Source: Chitinophagaceae bacterium (lineage in GTDB: Bacteria > Bacteroidota > Bacteroidia > Chitinophagales > Chitinophagaceae). From it: DNA of 8,067 bases. The stretch lies in NCBI GenBank assembly GCA_947378615.1, contig CANCKV010000123.1, positions 1 through 8,067 of the forward strand. Direction: 5' to 3'. The position numbers and the translations under genes were made by a program. The notes below the pieces were generated by a model that was given only the letters and a program-made list of their open reading frames with translations, was not told where the DNA came from and searched no databases. Every line of letters begins with the position of its first letter. Position 1 is the first letter of the stretch. Shown here piece after piece: positions 7,100 through 8,067 of this stretch.

Positions 7100-7843
7100 A
7101 TGGAAATTATTGAAAAGAATAACCCTATCAAAAAAGGAAATAAGCCCACTATTTTTTTTGATGGCCCTCGCCCTCGTTTTCATGAACTAAAGTTTGCATG
7201 GAGTATTTTTACTCAATTCATCAAATCATTTCGCACCCTTCACTTTATTGGACATTGTATTACTGTTTTTGGTAGTGCTAGATATAAAGAGAATGATTTA
7301 TATTATCAAAAGGCCATGGAATTTGGCAAACAAATAGCCTTTCTTGGTTTAACTACAATGACCGGAGGCGGTCCTGGCATTATGGAAGCTGCTAATAGAG
7401 GAGCATTTGAGGCACAGGGAGATTCTGTGGGTTGTAATATTCAATTGCCTTTCGAGCAAAAAGCTAATCCTTATGTACAGACTAGTTTTACGTTCAAACA
7501 TTTTTTTGTAAGAAAGGTCATGATGGTCAAATATTCTGTGGCATTTGTTATCATGCCGGGTGGTTTTGGTACAATGGATGAACTTTTTGAAACGTTAACC
7601 CTCATTCAAACTAATACGATTACTCATTTTCCTGTGGTATTATTTGGAAAAGAATATTATCAGCCTATGATCAATTATTTGGAGGAAATGGTCACTCATG
7701 GAACCATTAAAAAGGAAGACCTTGACTTGTTTCTTTTAACTGATAGTGTAGAGGAAGGTATGCAACACATCAATCAATATGTGAAGAAGAATCTTAGCTT
7801 AAAACCAAGGAAACGCTTGTGGTGGTTATTCGAAAAATGGTAG
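7100..7843 (+). CDS. LOG-family protein, probable nucleotide 5'-monophosphate phosphoribohydrolase
   Basis: A 247-residue soluble Rossmann-fold protein of the LOG family, often mislabelled 'lysine decarboxylase'. Both signatures are present: MTGGGPGIMEAANRGA (87-102) and PGGFGTMDE (153-161), the phosphoribohydrolase motif PGGxGTxxE with its catalytic glutamate at 161. The conserved FFVRKVMMVKYS (135-146) supplies further active-site basic residues. The first ~48 residues are an extension beyond the minimal ~190-residue plant-type LOG and contain a PRPRFHELKFAW segment that I recognise from longer bacterial LOGs. Such enzymes release the base from nucleoside monophosphates, including cytokinin precursors; the bacterial physiological substrate is usually uncertain. 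It is divergent from the fucP operon with no evident metabolic link. The ATG at 7100 is the first in frame and gives the expected N-terminus. Confidence 0.9.
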   Translation: MEIIEKNNPIKKGNKPTIFFDGPRPRFHELKFAWSIFTQFIKSFRTLHFIGHCITVFGSARYKENDLYYQKAMEFGKQIAFLGLTTMTGGGPGIMEAANRGAFEAQGDSVGCNIQLPFEQKANPYVQTSFTFKHFFVRKVMMVKYSVAFVIMPGGFGTMDELFETLTLIQTNTITHFPVVLFGKEYYQPMINYLEEMVTHGTIKKEDLDLFLLTDSVEEGMQHINQYVKKNLSLKPRKRLWWLFEKW

Positions 7844-7851
7844 TTAGCGTG

Positions 7852-7914
7852 AGTTGTAGGTTGTAAGTATTAGGTTATAGGTAAAAGAATAAAGGTAAAA
7901 GGATAAAGGTGTAA
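7852..7914 (+). repeat. Degenerate 7-bp tandem repeat, nine units
   Basis: From 7852 the sequence divides without slippage into nine 7-mers: AGTTGTA, GGTTGTA, AGTATTA, GGTTATA, GGTAAAA, GAATAAA, GGTAAAA, GGATAAA and GGTGTAA. Every unit begins with a purine and ends in A, with a loose consensus GGTWAWA. Within it a 14-bp double unit (7880-7893 and 7894-7907) is repeated with one mismatch. It is non-coding and lies 9 nt past the LOG stop codon and 27 nt from the stop of the converging partial gene. Confidence 0.6.
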
Positions 7915-7941
7915 GATACAGAACTCCTGACCTTTCGCAGT

Positions 7942-8067
7942 TTAAGATGCGGTAGTTTTAAAGATTAATGTCAAATCGGTACCAGGAAAGACGGTTTCAG
8001 TCTTGGTAAGTAAGTCTGCCAAATTTTTAGCAGCCTTATTAAATCTAGGTGCAGATAAAGAGTGCAG
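7942..8067 (-). CDS. C-terminal end of an unrecognised protein, cut by the window edge
   Basis: The minus strand is open from the right edge to TAA at 7942-7944, giving 41 residues that begin LHSLSAPRFNKAAKN and end FPGTDLTLIFKTTAS. The composition looks like real protein: a basic then amphipathic helix (RFNKAAKNLADLLTKTE) followed by PGTDLTLIF, which reads like a closing beta strand. It would converge on the LOG gene. No plus-strand frame there looks more plausible. I do not recognise the family and assign no function. The true start lies beyond the window. Confidence 0.55.
   Translation of the reverse strand: MHSLSAPRFNKAAKNLADLLTKTETVFPGTDLTLIFKTTAS

Noticed and set aside
7936..7951. Possible terminator hairpin CGCA/TGCG downstream of the LOG gene
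   Set aside because: A 4-bp stem with no following T-tract, overlapping the end of the converging gene.

Overview
The window is an AT-rich bacterial chromosomal segment. Family content and signal style point to Bacteroidota, probably a Chitinophagia, Sphingobacteriia or Flavobacteriia relative. The pointers are a two-domain universal stress protein of the Bacteroidota type, a signal peptide ending in GYSQ, almost no Shine-Dalgarno sequences, a TAnnTTTG-like promoter element, and a FucP of the 'LWGFAHNLDPILIPHL' kind. This is inference from reading; no database search was possible.

Layout, left to right. (1) 3-473 (+) is the 3' part of a universal stress protein gene. (2) 491-525 is a perfect 14-bp hairpin with T-runs on both strands, a shared terminator for the converging genes on either side. 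(3) 545-2227 (-) is nadE, glutamine-dependent NAD+ synthetase, with both its amidase and ligase active sites intact. (4) 2384-2905 (-) encodes a small secreted protein that looks PsbP-like. (5) 3149-6838 (-) is a four-gene sugar operon, transcribed in the order fucP-type symporter, RhaM-like mutarotase, COG3618 lactonase, aldo/keto reductase. (6) 6839-7099 is a divergent regulatory region with a LacI/cre-like operator abutting a candidate Bacteroidota promoter. (7) 7100-7843 (+) is a LOG-family nucleotide phosphoribohydrolase. (8) 7852-7914 is a degenerate array of nine 7-bp units. (9) 7942-8067 (-) is the C-terminal end of an unrecognised gene.

The central unit is best read as the upper part of a non-phosphorylating L-fucose route, with L-galactose or D-arabinose as possible alternatives. 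FucP imports the sugar with protons, the mutarotase equilibrates the anomers, the aldo/keto reductase would oxidise C1 to a lactone, and the amidohydrolase-superfamily lactonase would open it to L-fuconate. The dehydratase and the later steps are not in the window, and neither is a regulator gene, so the operon's partners must lie elsewhere.

I see no phage, IS, CRISPR, tRNA or rRNA. The points most worth a second look are the altered proton-site region of FucP, the operator/promoter arrangement, the heptad repeat and the unidentified gene end.
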